A stretch of 64,000 bases of DNA from Galeruca laticollis (GCA_963921935.1 OY998176.1:167768445-167832444); one strand, 5' to 3'; shown: positions 8,383-20,420, counted from the first letter of the stretch. Translations and numbers: made by a program. The notes: generated by a model not told the origin, from the letters alone.

Positions 8383-10409
8383 CATCAATACATTTTTTCC
8401 GTACTAGTAAAAATTAGCACTGGAATGGTTTCTGTTAATAAATAAGTATTTTTCTACGCCCTATATTTAAAGTACCTTGTATTTCTCCGGTTTGTAGCGC
8501 TTAAAGCGGTTGTTTATGGTTGAAGTAAAAAAAGTGAAGAAGCGCTAAAAAACTGCTATAACGTTAACTTTATTCCACGCTTTCCATAAGCGAACACAAT
8601 GAATCTTGGCTAGACATCGAGGATGGACTTCTAAGATGCTTGGCTAGGCATCGAGAATGGACTTCTGTCAAAGGTGGCTAGGCATCGAAAATGGACTTTT
8701 ATGAAACTTGGAATACGTATCATTGTAATTTAGCGAAGGAGCTTAATTGAAATATCCCAAATTTCTATTTGAATTTTATTTTTTTGTATAGGGCTGTTGA
8801 AAAAATAATATATGCAACATGTGCATGAAGTATCTATTTTTCACTCATGGAAGTGTCCACTTTTTACATTCGTGAAAAAAGTGCCACTTTATGCATTTTT
8901 TGCATAAATTACTATTAATGTGTTGTATAGAACATCTGTAATCGAATAATTTTCAGTGGAAATGAAAAAACAGTCATTATGTTTGGAACAGTTACTGATT
9001 AATATCGGACATTGAACATGTGTTGTATTTAAAATGGGAAATTTAGCATTGTTCACTCTCACGTCACTACTCTTTTATTATCAACTTCATTCCGTTTGGC
9101 CGATATTCACAGTATAGTTACAAAGATATCCTTATAATATTTAATTATTTCCGTGCTGTTCCAAATAATTCTAGCTTCATTATAATAATCTTTTGGTAAA
9201 AGAGTGCACATAAAGAATTATTTTTATTATTGCTGGACGTTCACCTTGTTAATTACAAGGTCGAATAAAAGACGCCCCCATGTGTTACTTAATTATCTAT
9301 GAACTATTGGGTCAAGTAATTATGGACCTCCTTTAGTACATTTATTGACCTCAGTAGGTCACGCCAATGCCGTTTCTGTAATTCACTTCACTACTTTTGA
9401 TTACTTGAGTATTTAGATTATTTTAATATGAATACACGTTATTCAATTAATCTACCGAAATATAACTATATTTCGTATTATTGATTAATTGGAACCTATA
9501 TTTAATCCAATTATCCGACTTATTTATCCCTGTCATGCAAACGAATTATACACAATTTAAATATTATTCCATTGGAATAATTCTCCAAATATAAAACAGA
9601 CACAACATAATGGTAGGCAACTAGCATAAGAGGCAATCCATAACTAGTGTCATTTAATCTCATTGGACTGAATTTGTAGGAAAATTGTCATATTTGAAAT
9701 TATGAAAATAGATATACTAGATATTTTGCGATCATAGTTATAATGAGTATTTTTTCATTTCCAATTGACCCATTATTCTCACATTTTACAAATCGCTCCT
9801 CATAAATATCAATTAAAACCAATGCACTTGAAGTTCACTCAAGTTTATTTTTCGACATTTTTTAAGGTGATTAGATTTGGAAAATTCATTGCCTCATTTG
9901 TAACATAATACGTTCCTAGTCGAAAGCAATCCTTCAAATATGACAAATATTGATAATTCTCACAACGATTGAAAATTATCTTTACGTAAACTCTTTTTTA
10001 TATAGTTCGCAGTAAAACTCCACCAGCACACTTTACCTTCTTCTCTTCGAGATACTATAGTGTTTTTAGCGTCCGCATTTTCCCAATCATCCATTCTACG
10101 TATCTTGCTGCCAATATTTTTGGTAGTAGCCAATAGTCAATAATCAAAGTTGGTCCTGGCGGGGTAGTAAACCAGACTTGATTATGTCGTATTGAATTCG
10201 CATTTTTCCTTACTGGACAATTGAATAAGATTGTGAGAAAGTTAGTGCTGTGAAATCCCAGCGTTAGTAAGAGGTATGTAGGAATGTATCTATCAAACCA
10301 CAAGGAATATCCAAATATCCATATACGTCATCAATACAGCAAATTAAGAACCAGATTATTTAATCTATAAATTTTAACAAAAACTGTTCGGAAGTGATAA
10401 TAGTATATT
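8383..10409. other. Non-coding interval
   Basis: AT-rich sequence without recognisable coding content apart from the three-unit repeat at 8604-8712. The minus-strand open frame at 10055-10303 shows no motif I can name. Confidence 0.5.
8604..8712. repeat. Three tandem units of about 36 bp
   Basis: The word GGCTAGRCATCGARRATGGACTTY recurs three times (first A varies) at about 8608, 8641 and 8673. A fourth partial start (CTTGGAATACG) follows. Short local tandem duplication in non-coding DNA. Confidence 0.8.
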
Positions 10410-10529
10410 GTATAATTAGTGGGAAAAGCATAATATTCCCAAACAACTGTGATAATTACCTGACGAGGAGCGTAGCGACGAGTCTGGTAACACAGGAGTT
10501 TGGGAATATGCTTTTCAAACGAATTATAC
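10410..10529. repeat. Nested inverted-repeat module with CGAG core (site 1)
   Basis: Outer arms 10410-10443 (GTATAATTAGTGGGAAAAGC...) and 10499-10529 (...GCTTTTCAAACGAATTATAC) pair with each other. An inner pair TTACC/GGTAA lies at 10456-10460 and 10486-10490. The centre is GACGAGGAGCGTAGCGACGA, with CGAG at 10464 and 10479. It lies about 250 bp upstream of a tyrosine recombinase fragment. The same design occurs at 55380-55496, 61149-61267 and 61900-61997. Confidence 0.75.
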
Positions 10530-10759
10530 ATACTATTTTTTCTTCGATCGTTGATTTACATTTAAAAGATTTATTGAATAATATTTAATTCAAGATGTAA
10601 TCAAGTAAGTTTATATAGGTTTCTCTATGTTCATATTGAAATATAGAAGTGGTATCCATAGAAATTACTTTGTTATGACAAAAGTAAAATAATTTTCAAG
10701 CCGGTTTTGTTGGACTCGTATTATATAAGGAATTAAAAAAGAATTAGTAAACATGAACA

Positions 10760-11183
10760 CTGATAGTGATTATTTGTTACCTTGTATGCTTCACTTAATT
10801 TACTTCCGGCGAAATCCAGAGAGAAGTATGAACTTGCGTACCCACGCTTCATGGGTTATTGCAGAAAAAACGACACTGTATCCTTTTCTGAGAATGTTGC
10901 GTATGTTGCTGAATTGGCTAAAACAATGAAATCTTCGACTTTGTGGGCACATTATTCCATGCTTCGATCAACTTTGTCTGTTAAAAATAATATTAATATT
11001 GCCCATTACCAAAAACAGAGCAATTTTAAAACGTCAAGCTACAGGATACAAACCAAAAAAATCCCAATGGCACAGGACCAATTGGACAGGCTTATTTCAA
11101 TAACATGTTTGCATCAAACCCAAAATAAAAAATTAGATATAAAAGTAATAGAATGTTTTGAGATGTACAAAAAACCAAAGTAA
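10760..11183 (+). pseudogene. Tyrosine recombinase (Crypton-like), N-terminal core-binding fragment
   Basis: The open frame contains NLLPAKSREKYELAYPRFMG, VAYVAELAKTMKSSTLWAHY, SMLRSTLSVKNNINIAHYQK and YRIQTKKIPMAQDQLDRL. These match, word for word in places, the minus-strand recombinase at 60.3-61.7 kb (MLPKKSKEAYDMEYEKSLNW; SSLWSKYSMVKKTLIVNKNI). This part is the SAM-like DNA-binding domain. The catalytic half, with R, HxxR, H and Tyr, is missing: after about 11100 the sequence runs into unrelated repeat DNA. The ATG at 10782 is an arbitrary start, since homology begins just after it. Confidence 0.75.
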
Positions 11184-11232
11184 CATTCGGGCATGAAATC
11201 AAAAACAAAAAAATAAAAAAAAATTCTGGTAA

Positions 11233-11831
11233 ATTTGTGAATTTTCTTAAATAAATGTTTTAATGTACGATTTAGAAGAAAATGTTGAATACAAAAGTTG
11301 TAGAACGTGTTAAGGTATATAAAAAAGCTTAGTAACTTTTTTGCGTCAAATAAAAAACAAAGGAAATACGATTTTTTTTCAAACTTGACAGGCCGCCATT
11401 TTGTTTTTACTGGGCCGATTTCGTTCATTACCGAACTGGTTCAAGATTTTAGTCTACCCGATTTTTGTAGCGAGTTTGGTTTCGATCCGTCAAAAAATAC
11501 GCCTTCTATCGTGCTTACAAATTCCGTTATAATTGGTGAATTTTCTTAAATAAATGTTTTAATTTACGATTTAGAGAAAAATGTTGAATACAAAAGTTGT
11601 AGAACGTGTTGAGGTCTATGGAAAAGCTCAGTAACTTTTTTGCGTCAAATGAAAAACAAAGGTAATACGATTGTTTTCAAATTTGACAGGCCGCCATTTT
11701 GTTTTTCCTAGGCCGATTTGGCTCAATAACGAACTCGTCCAAGAATTCGTCCTAAACGATTTTTGTAGCGTGTTTGGTTTCGATCCGTCAAAAAATACGC
11801 CCTCTATCGTGCTTACAAATTCCGTTATAAC
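11233..11831. repeat. Two tandem copies of a 300-bp non-coding unit
   Basis: Units 11233-11536 and 11537-11831 share GAATTTTCTTAAATAAATGT at the start, GACAGGCCGCCATTTTGTTT in the middle and AAAAAATACGCCYTCTATCG near the end. Identity is high with a few small indels. Each contains open frames only by chance. The second unit runs into the TA tract and the Penelope cluster. Confidence 0.85.
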
Positions 11832-11835
11832 ACAT

Positions 11836-11841
<6 letters not shown>

Positions 11842-11884
<43 letters not shown>
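11842..11884. repeat. TA dinucleotide tract
   Basis: About 43 bp of alternating TA, preceded by ACACATACACACA. The 3' end of Penelope copy A (minus strand) abuts it. Confidence 0.95.
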
Positions 11885-11890
<6 letters not shown>

Positions 11891-12222
11891 TCTGAAGTTT
11901 TTCTTGGTTTTAGGTCATTTTTCAAATTAAAAATATAAAAAGACGGTTTATGTTGTTGAGATTACCATCATTTATTTACGTTTCGGCTTATTCAGCCTTT
12001 TTCAAAATAATACTACATCTAAAATAAAATGATTTTCTCACTAAGAGATACAATAATACAAAAAATCCTTTCTACTTACCCCAAACGTAGAATAATAGTT
12101 GTCAATATACATTAAAATGTTCAGTCAAGAACTTCGTCGAAACATAAAATATTCTTATCAATCTTACTAAAAACAAACATTCACAACAAAGAATCCACAA
12201 CGTTTGTACACATTAAAATTAT

Positions 12223-14427
12223 TTACAGTACTGCTAGATATATTTTACTGAGGTTGTTTAAATCTTTTTTATTGTTAATGGCCTGCTGGTTTTTTTGGAT
12301 AGCTATTGATTCCAAAATTTCCCTTTTTTTTGTATTTTGTTCCGACCTTATAATTTTTGTGTTTTCACAATTAAATGTATGTTTTTTTGAGTTTTCGTGG
12401 AAAGTTAGAGCTGTTGTATTTTTTTTTGTCGTATTTATGACCTTTTATTCGATTTTCCAAATACTGGCTAGTTTGTCCAATGTAAACACCACTGCAGTCG
12501 TTACACGGAATTTGATAAATTATATTACTCTTTTTATTTTTCGGAGTTTTTGATTTTAATTTTGAAAAATTGTTGGAGAGCGTTTGATTTGCTTTATGGC
12601 ATATGGTAATATTGTGTTTACCAAAAAGCCCTTGAATTTGTTGTGATAATCCGTTTATGAATGGCATGGAGATATATTTTTCATTTCTATTATTACTTTG
12701 TTTTATATTTTCCATTGAATTATAGAATTTATTTATACGTTTTTTAAATCATTTGTTAACAAACTCTGAAGGATAGCTATTAAGGTTTAAGGCTTCTTTG
12801 GCTTTGATGATAGCATTACCTCTGTATTCCGGGTCTGATAGTTGAATTGCACGGTAAGCCAGTCCAATAACAACAGATTTTTTGTGATTGATTGGATGAT
12901 GAGAATTAAAATTAAGGTACCTAGATGACCAAGTGTCCTTGGTATACCATTCAGTCCTAATATTATTATTAATGTGGTATAGAGTGACATCCAGGAAGTT
13001 TATTTTACGATCTTGTTCATTTTCGATCGTGAATTGAAGTTTTTCATGATACGAATTGAATTTTTCAATAATATTATCAACCTGTTGCTCTGGGACAGCA
13101 GTGATACAATCATCCACATATCTAAAGAAAAATGGTATTTCAAAATCAATTTCTGAGAGGACAGTTGTTTCGAGGTCCTCCATTACTATCTGCGCAATAA
13201 CACTAGAAATAGATGATCCCATTGCACAACCCTCCAATTGCTTATATAAATTATTTCCGTACATGAAATATGTAGAAGTTAATGTAAGTTCGGTGGCTTT
13301 TATAAATTCGTCCAAGGGAACGTCAGTATATTTTTTTATTTCCTTCCATTTTTTTCTTATAATTTCCAAAGCTAATCCAATTGGAACATTGGTATACAGG
13401 GATACGACATCCAACGAAATTAATACATACTTATTTGGAAGTTTAATAGTTTTTAATTTGTTTTTGAATTGAAATGAGTCTTTGATATAATAATCATTTT
13501 TGCACGTTAGGTTACTTAAGATATTTTTTAGAAATTTTGAAAGCAAACTAAAAGGAGATTGGATACATGACACAATAGGGCGCAATGGTGTATTTTCCTT
13601 ATGGAGTTTTGGGAGGCCATATATTTTTGGTGGTACTGAATTTCGAATTTTTAAAGTTTTTGCAATATTTGGCGAAATATATTGTTTATTTTCCCAAAGG
13701 TCAATTAAATCATTGTTCTGTTTTTGATATTTATTTGTGGGGTCTTGTTTAATCTGTTTATAGGTTTTTTTATCTTGTAATAAATGGTTTATTTTATCGT
13801 TGTATTCAGATGATGACATTATGACAGTTTTGTTGGTCTTATCAGCTTTAAGAATTTTAATCTGAGGATTATCTTCAAGGAAATTCTTGGTTTTGTTTAC
13901 CTTTGCTGAAAATGGAGTATTATTTTGTTTATTTTTTAATTTGTTTTTAAAATTTGTTAGATTGTTGCTTGTTTTACTTCTGATTTCATCTTTTTCTTTG
14001 TATGATAAGTGGTTTATACCTACCTCTATATTGCAGATAATATTATCAGTTGGTAATTGTGTTTCTTTAATAATTTCCGTTGCAAAATTTGGTCCTAAAC
14101 TCAATATTTCAGATGCATAATCGGGAATAACAACATCAGTAAGATTTTCCACCCATTCTTCACAATTTTTTTTTATAATATTACTGTTAGTATTACCATG
14201 TTGTGTCATTAAAAGTTTTGTTATTTTCTTTTGATTTTTAGATTTAATTTGTTGAAAAATTTTTTCATTTTTGCTATGAGAAATCGCTTTAAAATTTTCA
14301 AAAACATACTGTGGTACCCTTTTTTCGATATCGTCTTCAAGTACTGTCAATGTATTCAATAATTTATTTATATTAGATGTTGTATCTGTAATTAGTAAGT
14401 TTAAAGTTGCACTTATAAATCTACTTA
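12223..14427 (-). pseudogene. Penelope-like RT and GIY-YIG endonuclease, copy A
   Basis: The largest frame (14359-12749) gives 536 codons. Visible in order are IYGLPKLHKENTPLRPIVSC (RT motif 1/2), YVLISLDVVSLYTNVPIGLA (motif A, catalytic Asp), KQLEGCAMGSSISSVIAQIV (motif B), FFFRYVDDCI (motif C, YVDD) and KINFLDVTLY. A stop replaces a Leu codon at about 12749. The next frame (12715-12371) then gives the C-terminal endonuclease: YQIPCNDCSGVYIGQTSQYL, ENRIKGHKYD, the GIY-YIG family with its CC-type insertion. A frameshift near 12390 separates the last segment, which ends at 12223. RT and endonuclease act together in target-primed insertion. Confidence 0.9.
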
Positions 14428-14486
14428 AAACTTGATTTTCAAATCTACGTTTAAGGTTTACATTAAAAAAAGAAATATGTGAGACT
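14428..14486. other. Spacer between head-to-head Penelope copies A and B
   Basis: Short non-coding joint between the copies. On the minus strand its right part (AAACCAACCTTTCTAAAATT, extending into 14510) matches 17239-17258, the upstream region of copy C. The head-to-head joint therefore carries an inverted snippet of the element's own 5' part. Confidence 0.7.
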
Positions 14487-16696
14487 TTGAATTTTAGAAA
14501 GGTTGGTTTAAGTAGATTTATAAGTGCAACTTTAAACTTACTAATTACAGATACAACATCTAATATAAATAAATTATTGAATACATTGACAGTACTTGAA
14601 GACGATATCGAAAAAAGGGTACCACAGTATGTTTTTGAAAATTTTAAAGCGATTTCTCATAGCAAAAATGAAAAAATTTTTCAACAAATTAAATCTAAAA
14701 ATCAAAAGAAAATAACAAAACTTTTAATGACACAACATGGTAATACTAACAGTAATATTATAAAAAAAAAATGTGAAGAATGGGTGGAAAATCTTACTGA
14801 TGTTGTTATTCCCGATTATGCATCTGAATTATTGAGTTTAGGACCAAATTTTGCAACGGAAATTATTAAAGAAACACAATTACCAACTGATAATATTATC
14901 TGCAATATAGAGGTAGGTATAAACCACTTATCATACAAAGAAAAAGATGAAATCAGAAGTAAAACAAGCAACATTCTAACAAATTTTAAAAACAAATTAA
15001 AAAATAAACAAAATAATACTCCATTTTCAGCAAAGGTAAACAAAACCAAGAATTTCCTTAAAGATAATCCTCAGATTAAAATTCTTAAAGCTGATAAGAC
15101 CAACAAAACTGTCATAATGTCATCATCTGAATACAACGATAAAATAAACCATTTATTACAAGATAAAAAAACCTATAAACAGATTAAACAAGACCCCACA
15201 AATAAATATCAAAAACAGAACAATGAATTAATTGACCTTTGGGAAAATAAACAATATATTTCGCCAAATATTGCAAAAATTTTAAAAATTCGAAATTCAG
15301 TACCACCAAAAATATATGGCCTCCCAAAACTCCATAAGGAAAATACACCATTGCGCCCTATTGTGTCATGTATCCAATCTCCTTTTAGTTTGCTTTCAAA
15401 ATTTCTAAAAAATATCTTAAGTAACCTAACGTGCAAAAATGATTATTATATCAAAGACTCATTTCAATTCAAAAACAAATTAAAAACTATTAAACTTCCA
15501 AATAAGTATGTATTAATTTCGTTGGATGTCGTATCCCTGTATACCAATGTTCCAATTGGATTAGCTTTGGAAATTATAAGAAAAAAATGGAAGGAAATAA
15601 AAAAATATACTGACGTTCCCTTGGACGAATTTATAAAAGCCACCGAACTTATATTAATTTCTATATATTTCATGTACGGAAATAATTTATATTGTGCAAT
15701 GGGATCATCTATTTCTAGTGTTATTGCGCAGATAGTAATGGAGGACCTCGAAACAACTGTCCTCTCAGAAATTGATTTTGAAATACCATTTTTCTTTAGA
15801 TATGTGGATGATTGTATCACTGCTGTCCCAGAGCAACAGGTTGATAATAGTATTGAAAAATTCAATTCGTATCATGAAAAACTTCAATTCACGATCGAAA
15901 ATGAACAAGATCGTAAAATAAACTTCCTGGATGTCACTCTATACCACATTAATAATAATATTAGGACTGAATGGTATACCAAGGACACTTGGTCATCTAG
16001 GTACCTTAATTTTAATTCTCATCATCCAATCAATCAAAAAAAATCTGTTGTTATTGGACTGGCTGACCGTGCAATTCAACTATCAGACCCGGAATACAGA
16101 GGTAATGCTATCATCAAAGCCAAAGAAGCCTTAAACCTTAATAGCTATCCTTCAGAGTTTGTTAACAAATTATTTAAAAAACGTATAAATAAATTCTATA
16201 ATTCAATGGAAAATATAAAACAAAGTAATAATAGAAATGAAAAATATATCTTCATGCCATTCATAAACGGATTATCACAACAAATTCAAGGGCTTTTTGG
16301 TAAACACAATATTACCATATGCCATAAAGCAAATCAAACGCTCTCCAACAATTTTTCAAAATTAAAATCAAAAACTCCGAAAAATAAAAAGAGTAATATA
16401 ATTTATCAAATTCCGTGTAACGACTGCAGTGGTGTTTACATTGGACAAACTAGCCAGTATTTGGAAAATCGAATAAAAGGTCATAAATACGACAAAAAAA
16501 ATACAACAGCTCTAACTTTCCACGAAAACTCAAAAAAACATACATTTAATTGTGAAAACACAAAAATTATAAGGTCGGAACCAAATACAAAGAAAGGGAA
16601 ATTTTGGAATCAATAGCTATCCAAAAAAACCAGCAGGCCATTAACAATAAAAAAGATTTAAACAACCTCAGTAAAATATATCTAGCAGTACTGTAA
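14487..16696 (+). pseudogene. Penelope-like RT and GIY-YIG endonuclease, copy B
   Basis: An unbroken 709-codon frame (14487-16616), the longest in the window. It carries RT motifs (LISLDVVSLYTNVPIG, RYVDDCI, INFLDVTL) and the GIY-YIG endonuclease (CSGVYIGQTSQYLENRIKGH). Compared with copies A and C it lacks five codons (KQLEG) directly before CAMGSSIS, in RT motif B, so its polymerase is probably dead despite the open frame. A one-base change near 16590 shifts the last residues. The other frame restores the ending REILESIAIQ...YLAVL to 16696. The first 20 residues arise from the head-to-head joint and are not the normal N-terminus. Confidence 0.9.
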
Positions 16697-17262
16697 ATAA
16701 TTTTAATGTGTACAAACGTTGTGGATTCTTTGTTGTGAATGTTTGTTTTTAGTAAGATTGATAAGAATATTTTATGTTTCGACGAAGTTCTTGACTGAAC
16801 ATTTTAATGTATATTGACAACTATTATTCTACGTTTGGGGTAAGTAGAAAGGATTTTTTGTAGTATTGTATCTCTTAGTGAGAAAATCATTTTATTTTAG
16901 ATGTAGTATTATTTTGAAAAAGGCTGAATAAGCCGAAACGTAAATAAATGATGGTAATCTCAACAACATAAACCGTCTTTTTATATTTTTAATTTGAAAA
17001 ATGACCTAAAACCAAGAAATACTTCAGATATATGTAAATATACTAAAAAGGTCAAAGAAAGTAAACATAAAAATATATACAGCATGGGTGAAAAAATGCT
17101 AAACTACTCCATATTAGAACAACAGTATGGAGAACAACTGGTCCAAGATATCAAGGAACATGGAAAAGTATCCAAAAAACTTGTCAAACAAAAAAATAGA
17201 AGGATTTTTTCATTGAGATGTAAAAATGAAAATCTTAAACCAACCTTTCTAAAATTCAAAGT
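16697..17262 (+). repeat. Penelope pLTR-like segment between copies B and C
   Basis: Holds the B 3' untranslated part (GGCTGAATAAGCC hairpin at about 16921-16933, then AACCGTCTTTTTATATTTTT) and continues directly into the start of copy C. Bases 16697-17075 are nearly identical to 19458-19831 after copy C and to the inverted 12222-11886 after copy A. Sharing one end repeat between tandem copies is typical of Penelope-like elements. Confidence 0.8.
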
Positions 17263-17269
17263 CTTATAA
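16994..17269 (+). CDS. Penelope copy C upstream coding segment
   Basis: 91 codons beginning MKNDLKPRNTSDICKYTKKV and continuing MLNYSILEQQYGEQLVQDIK, LVKQKNRRIFSLRCKNENLK and PTFLKFKVL. It has a basic, coil-forming character. It leads by a single-base frame shift into ISATLNLLITDTTSNINKLL, the start of the RT frame in the other copies. It is therefore the probable N-terminal part of the Penelope protein, preserved only here. Copies A and B have lost it in the head-to-head joint. I do not recognise a domain in it. Confidence 0.6.
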   Translation: MKNDLKPRNTSDICKYTKKVKESKHKNIYSMGEKMLNYSILEQQYGEQLVQDIKEHGKVSKKLVKQKNRRIFSLRCKNENLKPTFLKFKVL

Positions 17270-19457
17270 GTGCAACTTTAAACTTACTAATTACAGATAC
17301 AACATCTAATATAAATAAATTATTGAACACATTGACACTACTTGAAGACGATATCGAAAAAAGGGTACCACAGTATGTTTTTGAAAATTTTAAAGCGATT
17401 TCTCATAGCAAAAATGAAAAAAATTTTCAACAAATCAAATCTAAAAATCAAAAGAAAATAACAAAACTTTTAATGACACAACATGGTAATACTAACAGTA
17501 ATATTATAAAAAAAAATTGTGAAGAATGGGTGGAAAATCTTACTGATGTTGTTATTCCCGATTATGCATCTGAAATATTGAGTTTAGGACCAAATTTTGC
17601 AACGGAAATTATTAAAGAAACACAATTACCAACTGATAATATTATCTGCAATATAGAGGTAGGTATAAACCACTTATCATACAAAGAAAAAGATGAAATC
17701 AGAAGTAAAACAAGCAACATTCTAACAAATTTTAAAAACAAATTAAAAAATAAACAAAATAATACTCCTTTTTCAGCAAAGGTAAACAAAACCAAGAATT
17801 TCCTTGAAGATAATCCTCAGATTAAAATTCTTAAAGCTGATAAGACCAACAAAACTGTCATAATGTCATCATCTGAATACAACGATAAAATAAACCATTT
17901 ATTACAAGATAAAGAAACCTATAAACAGATTAAACAAGACCCCACAAATAAATATCAAAAACAGAACAATGATTTAATTGACCTTTGGGAAAATAAACAA
18001 TATATCTCGCCAAATATTGCAAAAACTTTAAAAATTCGAAATTCAGTACCACCAAAAATATATGGCCTCCCAAAACTCCATAAGGAAAATACACCATTGC
18101 GCCCTATTGTGTCATGTATCCAATCTCCTTTTAGTTTGCTTTCAAAATTTCTAAAAAATATCTTAAGTAACATAACGTGCAAAAATGATTATTATATCAA
18201 AGACTCATTTCAATTCAAAAACAAATTAAAAACTATTAAACTTCCAAATAAGTATGTATTAATTTCGTTGGATGTCGTATCCCTGTATACCAATGTTCCA
18301 ATTGGATTAGCTTTGGAAATTATAAGAAAAAAATGGAAGGAAATAAAAAAATATACTGACGTTCCCTTGGACGAATTTATAAAAGCCACCGAACTTACAT
18401 TAACTTCTACATATTTCATGTACGGAAATAATTTATATAAGCAATTGGAGGGTTGTGCAATGGGATCATCTATTTCTAGTGTTATTGCGCAGATAGTAAT
18501 GGAGGACCTCAAAACAACTGTCCTCTCAGAAATTGATTTTGAAATACCATTTTTCTTTAGATATGTGGATGATTGTATCACTGCTGTCCCAGAGCAACAG
18601 GTTGATAATATTATTGAAAAATTCAATTCGTATCATGAAAAACTTCAATTCACGATCGAAAATGAACAAGATCGTAAAATAAACTTCCTGGATGTCACTC
18701 TATACCACAATAATAATAATATTAGGACTGAATGGTATACCAAGGACACTTGGTCATCTAGGTACCTTAATTTTAATTCTCATCATCCAATCAATAAAAA
18801 AAATCTGTTGTTATTGGACTGGCTGACCGTGCAATTCAACTATCAGACCCGGAATACAGAGGTAATGCTATCATCAAAGCCAAAGAAGCCTTAAACCTTA
18901 ATAGCTATCCTTCAGAGTTTGTTAACAAATTATTTAAAAAACGTATAAATAAATTCTATAATTCAATGGAAAATATAAAACAAAGTAATAATAGAAATGA
19001 AAAATATATCTCCATGCCATTCATAAACGGATTATCACAACAAATTCAAGGGCTTTTTGGTAAACACAATATTACCATATGCCATAAAGCAAATCAAACG
19101 CTCTCCAACAATTTTTCAAAATTAAAATCAAAAACTCCGAAAAATAAAAAGAGTAATATAATTTATCAAATTCCGTGTAACGACTGCAGTGGTGTTTACA
19201 TTGGACAAACTAGCCAGTATTTGGAAAATCGAATAAAAGGTCATAAATACGACAAAAAAATACAACAGCTCTAACATTCCACGAAAACTCAAAAAAACAT
19301 ACATTTAATTGTGAAAACACAAAAATTATAAGGTCGGAACAAAATACAAAAAAAAGGGAAATTTTGGAATCAATAGCTATCCAAAAAAAACCAGCAGGCC
19401 ATTAACAATAAAAAAGATTTAAACAACCTCAGTAAAATATATCTAGCAGTACTGTAA
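17270..19457 (+). pseudogene. Penelope-like RT and GIY-YIG endonuclease, copy C
   Basis: Main frame 17323-18894 (523 codons), with all RT motifs including the full KQLEGCAMGSSISSVIAQIV and RYVDDCI. A one-base deletion in the A-run at 18797-18805 shifts the frame after SHHPINKK. The correct continuation is read in the next frame, with the GIY-YIG part at 18966-19274 and another A-run indel near 19258. The final YLAVL ends at 19457. All its lesions are homopolymer indels, so this is the least damaged copy in amino-acid terms. Confidence 0.88.
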
Positions 19458-19827
19458 ATAATTTTAATGTGTACAAACGTTGTGGATTCTTTGTTGTGAA
19501 TGTTTGTTTTTAGTAAGATTGATAAGAATATTTTATGTTTCGACGAAGTTCTTGACTGAACATTTTAATGTATATTGACAACTATTATTCTACGTTTGGG
19601 GTAAGTAGAAAGGATTTTTTGTAGTATTGTATCTCTTAGTGAGAAAATCATTTTATTTTAGATGTAGTATTATTTTGAAAAAGGCTGAATAAGCCGAAAC
19701 GTAAATAAATGATGGTAATCTCAACAACATAAACCGTCTTTTTATATTTTTAATTTGAAAAATGACCTAAAACCAAGAAAAACTTCAGATATATGTAAAT
19801 ATACTAAAAAGGTCAAAGAAAGTAAAC

Positions 19828-19831
<4 letters not shown>

Positions 19832-19879
<48 letters not shown>
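19832..19879. repeat. TA dinucleotide tract
   Basis: About 48 bp of TA directly after the 3' end of Penelope copy C (GTAAACATAA). Confidence 0.95.
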
Positions 19880-19880
<1 letters not shown>

Positions 19881-19883
<3 letters not shown>

Positions 19884-20140
19884 GTTGTTGTCTCGAATAT
19901 TCGAGATCTTCTAATATTACTGACACAAATGTTTTGTTTGACTATCCTGCTGAATTTTGTTATATTTTCTCATGTTTCATTCAACACCTTTGCTCCCATG
20001 TTTCACATCTTTTCTTGGTTGTACCGTACCGATGACAGCTAATGAGCCAGAAACATGCATGTCTGCGGTTACCACTCTTTTCAGTAGCCCCTTCTTCTAT
20101 TTGCGTGCAATACCCACTAATCTATTCGTTGTTTGTTGTT

Positions 20141-20142
<2 letters not shown>
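19881..20142. repeat. Partial copy of a 360-bp repeat family (U)
   Basis: It begins TTGGTTGTTGTCTCG and holds TTGCTCCCATGTTTCACATC, AATGAGCCAGAAACATGCAT and CTGCGGTTACCACTC. The same words in the same order occur at 26186-26477 and 26478-26835. It lies between two TA tracts. Confidence 0.8.

Positions 20143-20192
<50 letters not shown>
20143..20192. repeat. TA dinucleotide tract
   Basis: 50 bp of alternating TA, followed by TTATTTTTTTGTATTTTTC. Confidence 0.95.
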
Positions 20193-20196
<4 letters not shown>

Positions 20197-20289
20197 TTTT
20201 TTGTATTTTTCTTTCGAGTATAGGTTTAGAAACCTATACCCAAAAGAAAAATCCAAAATAATAAATATATACAATGGTTTCAGAATTGC

Positions 20290-20420
<131 letters not shown>

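Larger units (their letters stand above)
11886..19831. mobile_element. Cluster of three Penelope-like elements (A inverted, B and C in tandem)
   Basis: Three copies of one element encode RT plus GIY-YIG endonuclease. Copy A runs on the minus strand from about 14427 to 11886. Copy B runs on the plus strand from 14487. Copy C follows B in tandem and ends at 19831. A and B meet head to head with an 80-bp spacer. B and C share an intervening 3'/5' repeat (16697-17262), like the pLTRs of Penelope-like elements. Both outer ends run into long TA tracts (11842-11884 and 19832-19879). Each copy carries some inactivating change. Confidence 0.9.

Noticed and set aside
12254..14120. Plus-strand open frames across Penelope copy A
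   Set aside because: They are the complement of the RT frame. The same shadow frames reappear in copies B and C in the opposite orientation.
16915..16945. GGCTGAATAAGCCGAAACG in the Penelope pLTR as a hammerhead ribozyme core
   Set aside because: Penelope-like elements can carry hammerheads, but here the CUGANGA box reads CUGAAUA (essential G missing) and there is no room for stem II before GAAA. The segment is a simple GGCT/AGCC hairpin.
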